Shown here in pieces: positions 46,700 to 58,702 of a stretch of DNA of 64,000 nt. The stretch is from Diploscapter coronatus (Eukaryota > Nematoda > Chromadorea > Rhabditida > Rhabditidae). Location of the stretch: the NCBI GenBank assembly GCA_964036155.1, contig OZ038423.1, positions 37,835,249-37,899,248 of the forward strand. Direction: 5' to 3'. The position numbers and the translations under genes were made by a program. The number at the start of each line of letters is the position of its first letter. Positions within the stretch are counted from its first letter, which is position 1. The notes below the pieces were generated by a model. That model saw nothing but the letters and a program-made list of their open reading frames with translations. It was not told where the DNA came from and did no database searches.

Positions 46700-48185
46700 C
46701 ACGCCGTTATCCTCTTACCAAAAGAGAGACACTTGCCTAGAAGAGAGAAAAAGATTTTGCGCTCTGGCTTTATTCGTCGCTTGGAAGGCCCAAATTCGCC
46801 ATTTATTTTCGTCCGTTTTTTCGATTTTTTCGTTTTAATTGTCTAATTACTTATTTTTTCGTGATTAGCTGACTAATTATCGATAATTTCAGGAGGCCTC
46901 GCTCACTGCTACTTGTAAGGACGCTTCCAGCCGCCACAGACCTGCCCCAACCTGGAAAATTAGATAAGTTTTTTTTATTTAAAAGAAAAAAGAACTTTTT
47001 CTTTATTTTTTATCTTTTGAAGTCTGTAGCATGGCAATTTCCTTTTTTTTACCAAAAATTTAAACAGCGCTTTGATTGTGCTTTGTGTGAATTTTTCAGA
47101 ATTCCCCCAAGTGATTTTTGATCGAACGAAGAACACAGATGTATCAATACTTCACAGAACAAATCAGGTAGAATTTGAAAATTTTATATTTATTTTAAGG
47201 ATTTTGAAATATGATTATCAAAGAAAAATGTATTATTGCATGCAAATTTTAATGTATATTTGTTTGCAAAAAAACATAGAAGAGGGAAATTATTTATTTT
47301 CAAAGAAAAATACAATTTTCAGAACTCAAATCATCGAAGCGCAAAATTAACAACGACTGGATCGACACTTCATTTGATAAAGCTTTTTTTGCCTTATATG
47401 TTGGAGATAAAATGGCGACAAGAATTGTTTTATTCCCGAATCAATAAATAAAAATAAAAATGAAGTTATACAACATGAAAAAATATCCCCGAAAAGTCAA
47501 TTTTGAATAAAACCCTGATAATAACAGCAATTCAGAACTTCAAATAAATTTTACAAACTAAAACTAACGAATTTTTCATTAAAAATACCGTTTTGACGAG
47601 AAGGATAGGTCGCCTCAGACGAACGTACCTGAATGTTTCAAATAAACCTTCGATTAATGAGGAAATTAACGAAAAATACAGAAAAAAAACTGGCCTAGAA
47701 ACAACAGGAGGTGGCGGCATCGACAAAGATGGGCAGTGCGAAGCAATCGAAGCGCTGCAGGAGATTACTGAAATAAAGTAGCATTCTCATAACATGACGT
47801 GGATTTTTCATAATTTTGTGCAAGTTACTCTAAAATTCATGCAAATTCAAAGCGTTGTTTAACTTATTTTGTAAAAGATAAAGAAGAAGTTCTTTTTTCT
47901 TTTAAATAAAAAACTTACCTAATTTTCCAGGTTGGGGCAGGTCTGTGGCGACTGGAAGCATCTTTACAAGTGGCAGTGAGCGAGACCTTCTGAAATTATC
48001 GATAATTAGTTAGTTAATCACGAAAAAATTGATAATTGGGCAATTTAAAACGAAAAAAATCGAAAAATCAAGAAACGGGAATAAAACCTGACGTTAGTCC
48101 GTAAGCGACGAGTAAAGCCAGAGCGCAAAATCTTTTTCTCTCTTCTAGGCAAGTGTCTCTCTTTTGGTAAGAGGATAACGGCGTG
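46700..48185 (+). mobile_element. Long-TIR DNA transposon, copy A (1486 bp)
   Basis: Begins CACGCCGTTATCC and ends GGATAACGGCGTG. The outer inverted repeats match for about 83 bp with a single difference, then resume further in, so the arms span roughly 300 bp. The flanks are TGTGA (left) and CATGA (right), which do not match each other. No transposase was recognised: internal frames of 60-92 aa have no DDE-type motif, so it is probably non-autonomous. The CAC-type ends and 5-bp duplications recall Transib, but this is only a resemblance. The copy at 56944-58429 is the same length, inverted and nearly identical. Confidence 0.85.
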
Positions 48186-49732
48186 CATGATACAGACAAC
48201 TCTCGAAGGGCTTCTAGAAAAAGACACCGGCTTTTTTCTTTTCCTATCTTGCCTCCCCATACTATTTCCTAGAAAACCCGGTGTCTTTTTCTATTAGCTT
48301 TCATTTTGCGACATTTCAGTTTCTGACAAAGATCTAATTCTCCTGATTAGAAGAGAATATCGGCCTTTCTTTTCTTCTCAATTGCTTATGTTTTGGTTTT
48401 CGATTGCCTATCGGCTAATTTGATGAGGGGTTTAGGGAAAGAGATAATGACAGAAAGGTGATAAGAATTCGAAGAGAGAACTGAAAGACGAAAGATGAAG
48501 AAGGAAAGAAATGCCTTCTTTGCCAAGAAAGGCAGCCAAATAAAAAGAAATCCTGTCTGAAGTGGCTATAGTTGATTTATAATCTCCCGTAAATATTCTT
48601 AAAGTATGAAAGGCATCTTTTCATTATTTTTTTGCCAAGATTAGTTGGAATGGAATAGTGAGATATTAAAAATTTATCCTTCTTTTATTAAAATGGGTAC
48701 AAAGCATAATATAAATAAAAATGCCAAGATTATAGATTAGAAATTTTCGATCTTTTTTTTTTTATATATATCTGACCGGATTACTAATTGATAATCACGG
48801 AAAATTGTTTATGCATGATATACTGAATTTCTTCCTCAAATTTTATAGTTGGAAACTTTCTCTGAAACCCTCAAAAATCGCGATTTTTGGATATTAAGAT
48901 CTCGGTATCTCGAAAATTAAGAACCCTCCAAAAACCTCCATATCAGATTCTAAAACTACAATAGTGATTGCCTACAACGTTTGTCATTTTAAAAATGCGC
49001 ACAAATATACACGTCAAAGCTAAAGAAATTTCCTCAGGTTAAAATAAAAAAAAAGAAATTCTAAGTTACGAAGGGAGATGCAATAGTCCACCATGAGTCG
49101 AAATGAATATGGAATCCTTGAGTGAAATTGTGCAAAAACTGATAAACTCGAGTAGAATAAAATTCAAATGTTGTATCATGTCGAGAAACAGTGAAAATGA
49201 CTGGCCGAATAAAATGAGAAGCTACAGCAGAAACTTTCTGAAAAGACAATATAGTTTTATTCCAGAGAAATTTGATCATACTTTTTCCAAATGACCAACT
49301 CTTGAAATAACTAAATTTAAAAGTAACTTTGAAAGATTTGAGAGATGCTGACCATCGGAACAACAAGATCGATTGATGACGAATTCGCGTCTCGCTAACA
49401 GGATGATAGAGAAAGGTGTCTAGTGGCTAGGGGAGGAAAAGACACAGATATCAATCAACGTCAGAAGAGGGGGAATTGACTTTCATGCAGTGACTATCAG
49501 AAAAGACTTAGATTTAGATTTGGTTGAAAAAATCATCAGTTTAGTAAAAATGCTTAGTAGATGGACAAAGGATAGTCACGCATATCATTTTGAGGTTCGT
49601 GGAATAGAAAAAGAAAGAATTGAAAAAAGATATATTGAAGAAAAGAAATCGATTCCACTGGGCTATTTAAATTGCCTATTCATTCACAATAATCTTAACC
49701 ATTTATAATATCAGTATAATTAATAATCAATT
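48186..49732. other. Spacer; hairpins and unassigned frames
   Basis: 48186-48210 resembles 56356-56383 (ACAGACAACTCTCGAAG). A strong hairpin lies at 48215-48295. Frames at 49061-49366 and 49490-49708 have no recognised domain. Confidence 0.4.
48215..48295. repeat. Hairpin element
   Basis: CTAGAAAAAGACACCGG pairs with CCGGTGTCTTTTTCTAT; the loop side contains CATACTATTTCC, shared with hairpins near 5414 and 56790. Confidence 0.6.
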
Positions 49733-49858
49733 ATCCTCCACTGTAACAGAGTTAGGAGTTGTCAGTGCTCTTTACTCAAGGAGCGTTGTGAACGCATCGT
49801 GCCGCCCCCTTGAGCGAAGGGCACTGGCAACTCCCAACTCTGTTACAGTGAAGGATAT
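49733..49858. repeat. 126-bp fold-back MITE
   Basis: Arms of about 45-50 bp: TATCCTCCACTGTAACAGAG on the left pairs with CTCTGTTACAGTGAAGGATA on the right, and CTCAAGG with CCTTGAG further in. Confidence 0.75.
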
Positions 49859-50348
49859 CAAATCAGTTATTCTCATAAGTACTTGAGTACCCAGTTACCC
49901 ATTGCATCCACGATAAAATATCCAATCGACTGATATTGACTGGCAGTTTCGTCATCTAACTTCGCTTTTTCCTTTTCGGGCATCTCTCCTTACCAAATCA
50001 CCCTTTCCTTCCCCTGCCCAGCGCCTCTCCTATGATTATCCATTCCAGTCCATCGACAGCCAGCCGTTGCGCCGCCTCTGCAAAGCACCGCCCCCTCCCC
50101 TCCCTTAGAACCCAAGTTGAACTCGGTCTGTTGGCATGAGATCTCAGAAATGGCGTGGGTTAGAGAAAATCTTTGGCGCCGAAATAGCACTGCTAAAAGA
50201 GATTCTGAGAAATCACCCCTAAAGGGATATCAATTAGAAGGGAAAGCGACTGTTGAAAATGGCGATACATAGATGGACTGTCCGCGTCAACGCTATTTCG
50301 TCGATTTCCAGATGACTGTCTATCTCTAATCATAGCTACCCTTATCAC

Positions 50349-50356
50349 TATAAAAG
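50349..50356 (+). promoter_or_regulatory. TATA box of lectin gene 1
   Basis: TATAAAAG, 107 bp upstream of the ATG at 50456. Confidence 0.55.
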
Positions 50357-50455
50357 CTGCCATCGGGTGATATCCCTTACCGCCAGGCAAACTCCGCTGC
50401 CCTCTTTCACCTTGCGTTTGATTTTATCGCTTCCGAATTTCCTCCGTTCAATACA

Positions 50456-53400
50456 ATGGCAGGAATAATCTTTTTTCTGCTCCACGCTTTATTCGCCGTT
50501 GTTAACCCATGTTTTCAAACAGTGCCAGGTAATCTTTAGATCAATTAACATTTGTCTTGTCAGCATTTTAGGAGACGGTGCTACAACAATAATGCCTCCC
50601 TCCACGTCTACAGCGCCTTCCACCGATGTGACAGAAACAACCACTCTGGTTTCCACATCGACGTCTACAAGCACGTCCACATCCTCGTCTACAAGCACGT
50701 CCACATCCTCGTCTACAAGCACGTCCACATCAACGTCTACAAGCACGACCACTACTTCATGTAAGTCAATATCTATCTTCGTCTTTTAAACCATACCCGA
50801 TAATGGTTTAACTAGCACTTTTTGTCGATTCCCTCACACAGATATTATCGCTGTGTCTAGGTCAGATTCTCCCTGAATATCAGTCTTCCAAATCGCTAGC
50901 ATCAGAATAAGCAGTAGCTAGGGAGGGAGAAAGAGGGTCCCACTTCATAACAGCACGCAATAATGTCCAGAGAGATAAGATAGGGGTTTATCTTTCCAGC
51001 TGATGCCGTTGTTGGGAATGTTTTATGACACTAGAAATAACGGGAAGATTTGAAGTAAAGTAAAAATCTAGGCTAGTTCAGAATAGAAAACTATAGGTTG
51101 TGTAGAACCATTTGGGGACTCGTGAAATAATTCATTTCACTTTTCAATTTCTAAATTTCAAGTCCAAATTTACAAGATGATTTATTATGAGTAGTCTGTC
51201 TAACATTTCTCCACTTGATTAATTTAGCGTCCATATAAATAGACCGTTTCCTCATTATCTCCCACTCTTTCCTCTTCACAGAGCCCCATGTGATTCGGCT
51301 GAATTCACCATTTTCAAACCAAGCAAACCCTATTTTGTAACGAATTATGTAACCTTCTAAAACAAAGAAATAGGTTAAAATAAATCCAGTTTTCTTGTCT
51401 CTTTACAGGGACCCTAAACAAAGAGTGCAAATACTGCCCCATGCAAAAGCGAGGCAATCAGGCTTGTTACAAATTGATCTATTCCCGTCTCCGTCCCCAG
51501 TTCGCCCAGATTTTTGTTTATTTTCACGTATCCCCGTCCTAGAAAAGTGAATTTCGGGCAAGCCTGCCGAAGGCGATTCGTGAAATTATCAACTAACTAG
51601 ACAGACTGCGTTCGCGGCCACTCACTTGTCTATCTAGGGGTCGCTTCGCAGTCCGAATTACTCTATATCTAACTTTTAGAAGAAGTTTTTTTTCAAAAAT
51701 TCATAACGTTTCGAAAATCAAACGAATTCGAAAAATCTTTTCGGAGTATAGCAGTTGAAGGACAATACTTCATTGTTGCTTCCCAATTTATCGCATTACC
51801 ACTCTACCGTGTTACATGAGTCGTTATCATTTGGTACCATACCATGCTTGGTATTGTTTGACTCCAAATTCTATGTGAATAAATAATAAATATCTTTAGC
51901 TTCAATTTGAGCTCAAATTTTGGTAGACTACCTATGGGAATATTCTCGTATCATTTACTTGACAATTGACATTAAATTTTGATTTTTAGCTACTACAACC
52001 GTTTGTGTCTCAGATCCAGGTCCAATAGCTGATTGTGGTAAGTCTTAACTATTCTTCAAGCCAACAATTTTATTGTCAATTCAAGAGGAAATCTATTGTC
52101 CGAGTCCATAAATTTCATGAGCCTTTTTCGGAGGGATCATTTTATTCTCTGGAAAAAAACTACTGTACAGGGTGGTTAATAAGTATTGTTGACAAAATAT
52201 TTTTCACCGTAAAAATGGAATAAGCGTTCAAATGAAAAGCTGCTTTTTATAAATAATTTATTTAAGTCTTCAGAAACAAAAATCAATTAACAATTTTCAA
52301 AATAACCCCCATTGGTTTTGATACAGCGCCTGAGTTCACGAGGGAATGAGTCAACTGAATTTCGGATGAAGTTCAGGTCGCGATCGGCCCAGGCTTTCGT
52401 CAAAACTCGTTTGAGAAATTCCAAAGTGGTGTGGGATGTCGAGCAAGTCTTTTTCTGCAAATCATTCCATATGCTATAATTTAGGGGTTCAAATCGAAGG
52501 AATGGGAGGCCATTGAGAGGAGTCGATGAAATCCGGCATATTTGCGTGGGACCATTGTTGCACGGATTTGGCTTTGTGGGAGGAGATGGAATCTTATTGA
52601 TAGATCCAGGGATGTTGTCTGAAGTGGGTTTGGGTCCATGGAAGGAGAATATCCTCGAAGATCGCATCTTGGTAGACTTCTTTGTTGATTTTCAGCCCTT
52701 CCTTAACGAAGGTCAATGACAATTTTTCGTTCGAAGTCGTGACTGTTCAAACCATCACAGATGTAGGATGAGTTTTCCTTCCGATGTTTCGACCACTTGA
52801 ATTGGCAGCAGAGACATCTGAGCAATAATACAGTCGTTTTGACGGTTGATGACAGCTTCCACAGTGTAGCACAGCGAAGAATTTCTTATCGTTGAACAAA
52901 ATAGTCGAGTGCGTGCCGGCAGGAAATCGTTGCAGTAACTGCTTACATCTTTGAACCCGTACGACCATACCATTGGGAGTCAGGTCGTGAAAGTTTTCGA
53001 GTTTGTAGGGCTTGAGCTTGAGATCCTTTATAACAATTGAACGGGTGGCTATGTGATTGATGTTCAGGTTTTGAGCCATTTTCCGGATTAACTTTTTGAG
53101 ATTTTGCTTAATTCGCACCCTGACAAGTTTCTTAGCTCTGGTGACGTTGAAAGTTTTGGGACGGTCGGAACGAGGTCTGTCAGAAGTAGAGCCAATCTCC
53201 TTGAATCGTTTGATGTGGCATGAGACCACTTGTCGCAACATTTTGAGCAGCCGAGCGGTTGTTGAATTACTGTTTTTGCTTGTGAAATTCGATGATTTTA
53301 AAGCGCTTTGTACTCGGGGCTGCCATTCGGAAATTAACAACTGAAATTTTTTAAAACTCAGATAAACAACTAAAATAAAGCACGGCGATTTCATAAAAAT

Positions 53401-55991
53401 AAAAAATAAATTATAAAAAACGACGTCATTTATGCAAACGGCGTTGTAAAGTTGTCAACAATACTTATTAACCACCCTGTATATGTTCCGAGAGCATATT
53501 CATTCATTAAATTCGATTGAAATTCACACATCAAATTTGTAGGAATAGTGTATGAATTACAAGGAAAGCGTTATCACTTCTTTTCAACCGAACTTAGCTA
53601 TCAACATCAAATTTACGTGAATAAACGACCAAATCTTTTTTTTCAAATAATAGCATCATCTTATTCTTCCTCAGTAATAATTCATTGTGATTAAAGAATA
53701 AAGGAAAATGTCCTCTTCTTCAAGCAAAAAACGTTTTTCAACTCTAAATTCAACTATTTCAGCTGCACAATGTCCTGCTGGCTGGGATTTTGTTAATGGA
53801 AAATGCTATCAGGTGATCGTTGAATATCATTTTCGTTTTGTGAATAGCAAGAATTTTACAGTATATTTCTAATTTGGCCAATTGGAACGCAGCAGCTGCG
53901 AACTGTATGGGATTATGCTCCCCTCCCTCAACAATGTGCCATCTACCAAGACTCTACAGTGAACAGCAAGGCATAGAATTACGGGATTATGGTAAGGTAT
54001 TTCATGAGAATTTATTAATGTATAAATTAGTTTGGAACATTCGATTTCTAAATTGCGCGTTTTTTCATCTTGCGGCATTAATAAGACTACTCATAAAGGA
54101 AGCTAATGGTTAGAGAGGTCAATCAGTTTTCAACATTGATTTTAACGTTTAAATTTGGTATCAGTCTGATCATCGAAATCATGCTGATCTCGAAACTTTT
54201 TAGATTTCCGAAAACGATCTATCCTAAGTAAAGCTATGACCATCTTTGTAAAGCGAACCTTTCCTACTATAGCTTTCCCGAAGTTTTCGGACAATAAACC
54301 CCGCCTAGTATCTATTAAAAGATGTAATTTAACCTAAAACTCATCCAAATTATGTCGAAACTGGCCAAACTTTCTTACTAACTAAATTTTATCAAAAATT
54401 AAACAGGATAATTAAAATCATCTACTGATTTTCTCCTTTTTCAGCGAATTTGAAGGGCTCTTCCTTTCCTTGGATTGATATTAAAAAAATCGCAAGTGAT
54501 CCCACTGTGAGTCATCATTCTACTTATAGACAATTTTAAAAAGTAGAACGATAGAAACATACGAAAATAGTAAAGGGTAGGCTAGAGCATCTCTTACCAT
54601 ATTATTTCATATCTTCCTATGATTTATCGTTCTACATTTCTAAGTTGCCTACTATGATTAATTCAAAGATATATTTTCATACTTTTCATCGCTCTATATT
54701 TTTATCTATAAAAATTTAGGGAATGCGCGTAGAAGACAGTAATGGTTGTGAATATGAGACTGCCTTTTGGGATGCTCAAAATGGGTAAGTAAAAGTTTCT
54801 TTGTAGCTATCGTTTTAATTGGATAAGTGAATCAAAAATCTATAGCAGAAGTACCCTCAACTCTTAGAGATCTGGATTGGAACAGTGAGCATGGCTCGTG
54901 TTGATGCCGCAAGTGTTAAAACTTGGTCGCGATTCTCGTATGACGGTCGCGACGAATCTCGAACACTCGCGCACATTAGCACAAGTCATGAACATTACAT
55001 AAATCCAGGCCTCGAGTACATATAAAAAGAATAAGATATAATGAATGATTGAACTTTCAACTAGTGGATAATTATTAATTATATTTTAGCCAGCCGGGTA
55101 AGAAATTTAGTTAATTGCAACGGAAGAAGAATTTGATTTTCAAAAATGCACAAATATCGCAATACCAAATCCCCCATATTTTATAGTAGTGCGTTTATGA
55201 AAATCAGTTCTTCAATTTCCCGATGCGCTTTACTAAATTATTTCAGCTGGCACTGGAGATTGTGCTTATGTGAGTCATATTTTAATCTATTTAAATGTTT
55301 ACCTTTTATAAAATATATCGTTGCACAAAAATGAACTAATTTATACCGAGTAGATCATTTTCGAAAATCTAAAACTATTCTGTCTTGTTGAGAATTTGTA
55401 ATTATGTTATTTTGATGAATTACCGTGATCACCTATTTCCTAAAATGTACTTGACTTCTCTACTTATAAAAGAGACTTTGAAGTTGACTTAGATCAAGGA
55501 AAAACGAATTAAATGTCATTAAATCCAGAAATTAATAACAACCCAAATGCACGTTTTATAATGAATATTTTAGATACGTGCATCGTCTGGATTATGGGGC
55601 GACCGTAGTGTAAGATTAAGTTTAATCTGTAAAAATACGAATGCCGTAAATTCTCTAATAGAATCTTTTATTTTTGAGAGGTTGAAAATTAAAAACTCCA
55701 AGTATCTATTACAGGTTTTACGGTATGAAATATTTTAGTTAAAAAATAACCAGAAAAATGAAAGGTAAGAGAAAATATGTATGATCAGATTCGGAAGATT
55801 TGACCCGATATTAGATTCGTTTAAATTCTTAAAGAAATATCATTTTTGACTATTGAAGGCACATGAAAATAGCTCAGAAACTATCACGCACCCTATAACA
55901 AATTTCTAAAATCATATTCAATATTTAGTGCGATAGGATGTATCCCTATGCCTGCGAAACGGACGAACGGCTTTCCGTGCCATGCCCTTGA
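50456..55991 (+). CDS. Secreted C-type lectin, gene 1, with an 8-nt microexon
   Basis: Eleven exons close in frame (248 aa): 50456-50528, 50572-50760, 51990-52037, 53763-53812, 53862-53991, 54445-54506, 54720-54784, 55090-55097, 55247-55269, 55574-55609, 55929-55991. A signal peptide (MAGIIFFLLHALFAVVNPCF) is followed by a Thr/Ser mucin-like segment of about 60 aa, then one CTLD: CPAGWDFVNGKCYQ, MCHLPRLYSEQQG, FPWIDIKK, FWDAQNGQPGAGTGDCAY, SGLWGDRSC, PYACE. The Q-P-G position corresponds to the sugar-specificity EPN/QPD motif but lacks its third residue, so sugar binding is uncertain. The 8-nt exon restores the frame before GDCAY. Intron 3 hosts a mariner-like element. Likely extracellular (gut or cuticle) immune or adhesion protein, as in nematode clec families. 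Confidence 0.88.
50640..50750 (+). repeat. Coding minisatellite, 24-bp unit
   Basis: Units around TCGTCTACAAGCACGTCCAC recur about three to four times and encode the Ser-Thr repeats of lectin 1. Slippage here would change the length of the mucin-like stalk without shifting frame. Confidence 0.7.
52168..53479 (-). mobile_element. Tc1/mariner-superfamily element in lectin 1 intron 3
   Basis: Inverted ends CAGGGTGGTTAATAAGTATT and AATACTTATTAACCACCCTG are flanked by TA on both sides, the Tc1/mariner target duplication. Length is 1312 bp. It carries a broken transposase on the minus strand. Confidence 0.9.
52287..53394 (-). pseudogene. Mariner-like transposase, frame-broken
   Basis: The first part reads as a helix-turn-helix N-terminal region (VVSCHIKRFKEIGSTSDRPR, NINHIATRSIVIKDLKLKPY) followed by FNDKKFFAV, the region of the first catalytic Asp. 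Sequence then shifts frame near 52750, contains stops near 52620 and 52510, and ends with family C-terminal features (PLNYSIWNDLQKK, FPRELRRCIKTNGGYFEN). The second catalytic Asp motif (SPDLNPLDY type) is degraded to FEPLNY. It cannot make an active transposase. Confidence 0.85.
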
Positions 55992-56943
55992 TTACCTTTC
56001 TTATTTGATATTTCATTTTTCAAATCAAAGCTATGAATAAAAATTTTCATTTTTATTAAAAAGTATCAAATGAAAACAAATCGAAAGCTATCGTTCACTA
56101 ATAAAGTTGCTTAACACCCTTCAAAGAAGCCAGATCAATTTGATTCTTATTTTCGGGACGAGTATCGACAAGTGAAGCTGGACTGCATGCTTTACTTTCT
56201 TGAAATTCAAACTGCGAATGAATGACGAACGGGAATCACAGTATTTCGCAAAGAGAACTGAACTTGAAATGCCTTGTTCATGAGCGTATAACACATTCCT
56301 ATCATCACTTATTTGACTCAATAAAATGTTGGATAATAAGTTAATTTCAATTTACATGAATACAGACAACTCTCGAAGACATTCAAAAGTGATGAGAGAT
56401 AATTGCAACTGAAATGAGTATTCTTTGAAATAGTTTTCGATAAGAATAACGAAATATACTTATTAGGAACCCATTCTGTCATAGCTCAGATTGTTGCATC
56501 TCAATTAGTTGTCAATTATAGTTATTAAGAGAAATGTTTTCAATTTGTAAGGACTATTGTGAATAACTAATCTACTTTCTTCACCAAATACAATTGATGA
56601 AACAAATATTGTTAAAGCTTGATTACTTCGAACCAACTAAATCACACGAATTTTCGATGTAAAGAAATCAACGCATATTTCAAGTGGACAATCGAAAATT
56701 AAAAATCTACAGAGTGCAACAAATGTTCTTCCTCACAGCGGATCGAAGGACGTGGTTCGCGGGCTTTTGTGTCTGAGTCATACTATTTTCCAAAAAAGCC
56801 CGCGAACTATGAACTAAGCCTTATAAAGTAAGATTCAAAGGTTCGTAAGCATTCTCATCATAAAAACCCACAATTTGTAGTCTCTTTTCAATTATGATTA
56901 GCTCAACACATATGCATCTCATAGTTAGATTTCTACTATCACA
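53822..56943 (+). repeat. Inverted duplication, arm 1
   Basis: Homologous in opposite orientation to 60970-64000, covering lectin exons 5-11 and about 950 bp of 3' flank. Exon lengths match in both arms except one codon. Arm 1 carries an extra insertion at about 56667-56812. It stops at transposon copy B. Confidence 0.9.
56667..56812. repeat. Hairpin insertion present only in arm 1
   Basis: Arm 2 joins the two sides directly at the equivalent place (after GATGTAAAGAAA). The insert contains TTCGCGGGCTTTT pairing with AAAAAGCCCGCGAA, and CATACTATTTTCC in the loop side. Confidence 0.6.
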
Positions 56944-58429
56944 CACGCCGTTATCCTCTTACCAAAAGAGAGACACTTGCCTAGAAGAGAGAAAAAGATT
57001 TTGCGCTCTGGCTTTACTCGTCGCTTACGGACTAACGTCAGGTTTTATTCCCGTTTCTTGATTTTTCGATTTTTTTCGTTTTAAATTGCCCAATTATCAA
57101 TTTTTTCGTGATTAACTAACTAATTATCGATAATTTCAGAAGGTCTCGCTCACTGCCACTTGTAAAGACGCTTCCAGTCGCCACAGACCTGCCCCAACCT
57201 GGAAAATTAGGTAAGTTTTTTATTTAAAAGAAAAAAGAACTTCTTCTTTATCTTTTACAAAATAAGTTAAACAACGCTTTGAATTTGCATGAATTTTAGA
57301 GTAACTTGCACAAAATTATGAAAAATCCACGTCATGTTATGAGAATGCTACTTTATTTCAGTAATCTCCTGCAGCGCTTCGATTGCTTCGCACTGCCCAT
57401 CTTTGTCGATGCCGCCACCTCCTGTTGTTTCTAGGCCAGTTTTTTTTCTGTATTTTTCGTTAATTTCCTCATTAATCGAAGGTTTATTTGAAACATTCAG
57501 GTACGTTCGTCTGAGGCGACCTATCCTTCTCGTCAAAACGGTATTTTTAATGAAAAATTCGTTAGTTTTAGTTTGTAAAATTTATTTGAAGTTCTGAATT
57601 GCTGTTATTATCAGGGTTTTATTCAAAATTGACTTTTCGGGGATATTTTTTCATGTTGTATAACTTCATTTTTATTTTTATTTATTGATTCGGGAATAAA
57701 ACAATTCTTGTCGCCATTTTATCTCCAACATATAAGGCAAAAAAAGCTTTATCAAATGAAGTGTCGATCCAGTCGTTGTTAATTTTGCGCTTCGATGATT
57801 TGAGTTCTGAAAATTGTATTTTTCTTTGAAAATAAATAATTTCCCTCTTCTATGTTTTTTTGCAAACAAATATACATTAAAATTTGCATGCAATAATACA
57901 TTTTTCTTTGATAATCATATTTCAAAATCCTTAAAATAAATATAAAATTTTCAAATTCTACCTGATTTGTTCTGTGAAGTATTGATACATCTGTGTTCTT
58001 CGTTCGATCAAAAATCACTTGGGGGAATTCTGAAAAATTCACACAAAGCACAATCAAAGCGCTGTTTAAATTTTTGGTAAAAAAAAGGAAATTGCCATGC
58101 TACAGACTTCAAAAGATAAAAAATAAAGAAAAAGTTCTTTTTTCTTTTAAATAAAAAAAACTTATCTAATTTTCCAGGTTGGGGCAGGTCTGTGGCGGCT
58201 GGAAGCGTCCTTACAAGTAGCAGTGAGCGAGGCCTCCTGAAATTATCGATAATTAGTCAGCTAATCACGAAAAAATAAGTAATTAGACAATTAAAACGAA
58301 AAAATCGAAAAAACGGACGAAAATAAATGGCGAATTTGGGCCTTCCAAGCGACGAATAAAGCCAGAGCGCAAAATCTTTTTCTCTCTTCTAGGCAAGTGT
58401 CTCTCTTTTGGTAAGAGGATAACGGCGTG
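56944..58429 (-). mobile_element. Long-TIR DNA transposon, copy B (1486 bp)
   Basis: Reverse-complement copy of 46700-48185, same length. All internal open frames translate identically. The flanks are TCACA (left) and TCATG (right), again mismatched, but complementary to the opposite flanks of copy A. Confidence 0.85.
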
Positions 58430-58702
58430 TCATGTGCATCGGATTAGAATAAACGAAATTGAATAAAGTTAAAGTTCATAAAATATAATGTGCCAAATAA
58501 ATGGGTACATGGCATTAAACTGGATTATTCTAATTTAGTTTTCCGATTTCACGCCATTCATTCGTTTGTGGATCGTATTCCTCGATTGAACTTTGACATC
58601 GAAATTACAAATATTTCGCATAAAGTTATGCAAAATCTCACAAGGGGAGGTTTTACCCTCGTCCTCACGTTTCGATACGAGAGTGCCCACATCTTTCTTC
58701 AG

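Noticed and set aside
50489..50752. Val/Asp repeat frame antisense to the lectin stalk
   Set aside because: By-product of the Ser/Thr minisatellite on the coding strand.
56121..56321. 66-aa frame in arm 1 with a counterpart at 61468-61659
   Set aside because: Many differences between the copies change amino acids and there is no domain, so the frame shows no sign of selection.
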